Assembly: GCA_003344405.1 (NCBI GenBank)
Contig: NOWV01000002.1
Location: 1,364,001 to 1,428,000 of the forward strand
From: Trichoplax sp. H2
Lineage: Eukaryota > Placozoa > Uniplacotomia > Trichoplacea
Direction of reading: 5' to 3'
DNA length: 64,000 bases
Part shown: in pieces, positions 63,433 through 64,000 of the stretch
How the letters are laid out: the number at the start of each line of letters is the position of its first letter
Position numbering within the stretch: the first letter of the stretch is position 1
The notes under the pieces: model-generated
Seen by the model: only the letters and a program-made list of their open reading frames with translations
Told to the model about the DNA's origin: nothing
Database searches by the model: none
Made by a program: the position numbers and the translations under genes

Positions 63433-64000
63433 CTGCAAAAGAAACAATATGAAACGCTCTATTAGTGAAGAAAATTCACTAACTTTCATATCCTAAATAA
63501 AGCTATAACTAATTAAATCAGCAACTACTCCAAATGATGGTCGATTTGCCTCCTAGTATTACGAGTGAATAAAGCACAGAAGTATCGCCGTCTCTTATTT
63601 TAATCGAACTATGTGTTAATGTCTTAGTCCATCTTGAATCATAGGATTAGTAGGGTAACATGGAATGATAAAACAGTGAACGATTACGGCTCTAGCTCTA
63701 ATATCTTTTCAAACATATCGTCATTATATGGCGGTATAACGTAATTAAATGTCATGGCCGTAACCAATACAATTCTCAGCCAGTCATTAAGTGCTCTGAT
63801 TTAGCACATAAAGTTAATAATATTAACCAGACTATTTTATTATCTTCCAAAAGAAATGACTATATTAGCAATTTTAATTGATTCGATTAGATTTAAGTTT
63901 TAAGGAAAGATTAATCGCTGAAAACCTATTCATGGCGAAGCGGGTTTCTTCGTAAACTGGATTTCCTGAAACGTTGAGTACGAATTTGAAAATGCTGTGG
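63433..64000. other. right edge, unassigned
   Basis: The first coding exon (signal peptide/start) of the STRA6-like gene should lie here or beyond the window edge. I could not identify it. No other gene seen. Confidence 0.4.

Overview
The window is AT-rich nuclear DNA of an animal. Its genes have many short introns with GT..AG ends. The set of genes (two AMPA/kainate-type glutamate receptors, a furin/kexin-like proprotein convertase, a CPEB1-type translational regulator, the centriole protein POC5, a STRA6-like multipass receptor and a GT10 fucosyltransferase) points to a metazoan. The short introns and gene spacing fit an early-branching, compact genome such as a placozoan. That assignment is inference; no marker in the sequence proves it. 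I joined exons by hand using splice consensus, reading phase and remembered family motifs; there is no transcript support.

Layout: 1-255, 3' end of an unidentified plus-strand gene. 2518-3717, intronless alpha-1,3-fucosyltransferase. 4819-5539, four-unit tandem repeat with an embedded hairpin. 6374-12563, proprotein convertase in 18 exons, convergent with the minus-strand CPEB1-like gene (13102-15903, 5' end unresolved). 16-22 kb, repeat-rich DNA plus a minus-strand single-pass membrane protein (19053-22242) whose tail carries an acidic YxxL motif. 23370-23524, an orphan membrane-anchor exon. 22-34 kb is mostly empty apart from a small intronless bZIP-like gene (27830-28402). Two related intronless minus-strand genes (33811-34260 and 37503-38006) flank a duplicated block containing two 20-N assembly gaps.

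From 39979 to 52593 lie two tandem ionotropic glutamate receptor genes. They have the same 13-exon structure and predicted lengths of 873 and 874 aa. The first keeps the ligand-binding arginine of the PL(T/S)IxxxR motif; the second has leucine there. POC5 follows on the minus strand (53727-56118), then a degenerate tandem array of about 254 bp per unit (56261-57282). A STRA6-like receptor gene on the minus strand (58324-63432, first exon not found) fills the right end.

The genes do not form one pathway. The most interesting items are the predicted loss of the canonical agonist-binding arginine in one of two receptor paralogues, the three small intronless bZIP-like genes with progressively altered basic regions, and the uncharacterised membrane protein with a hemITAM-like tail.
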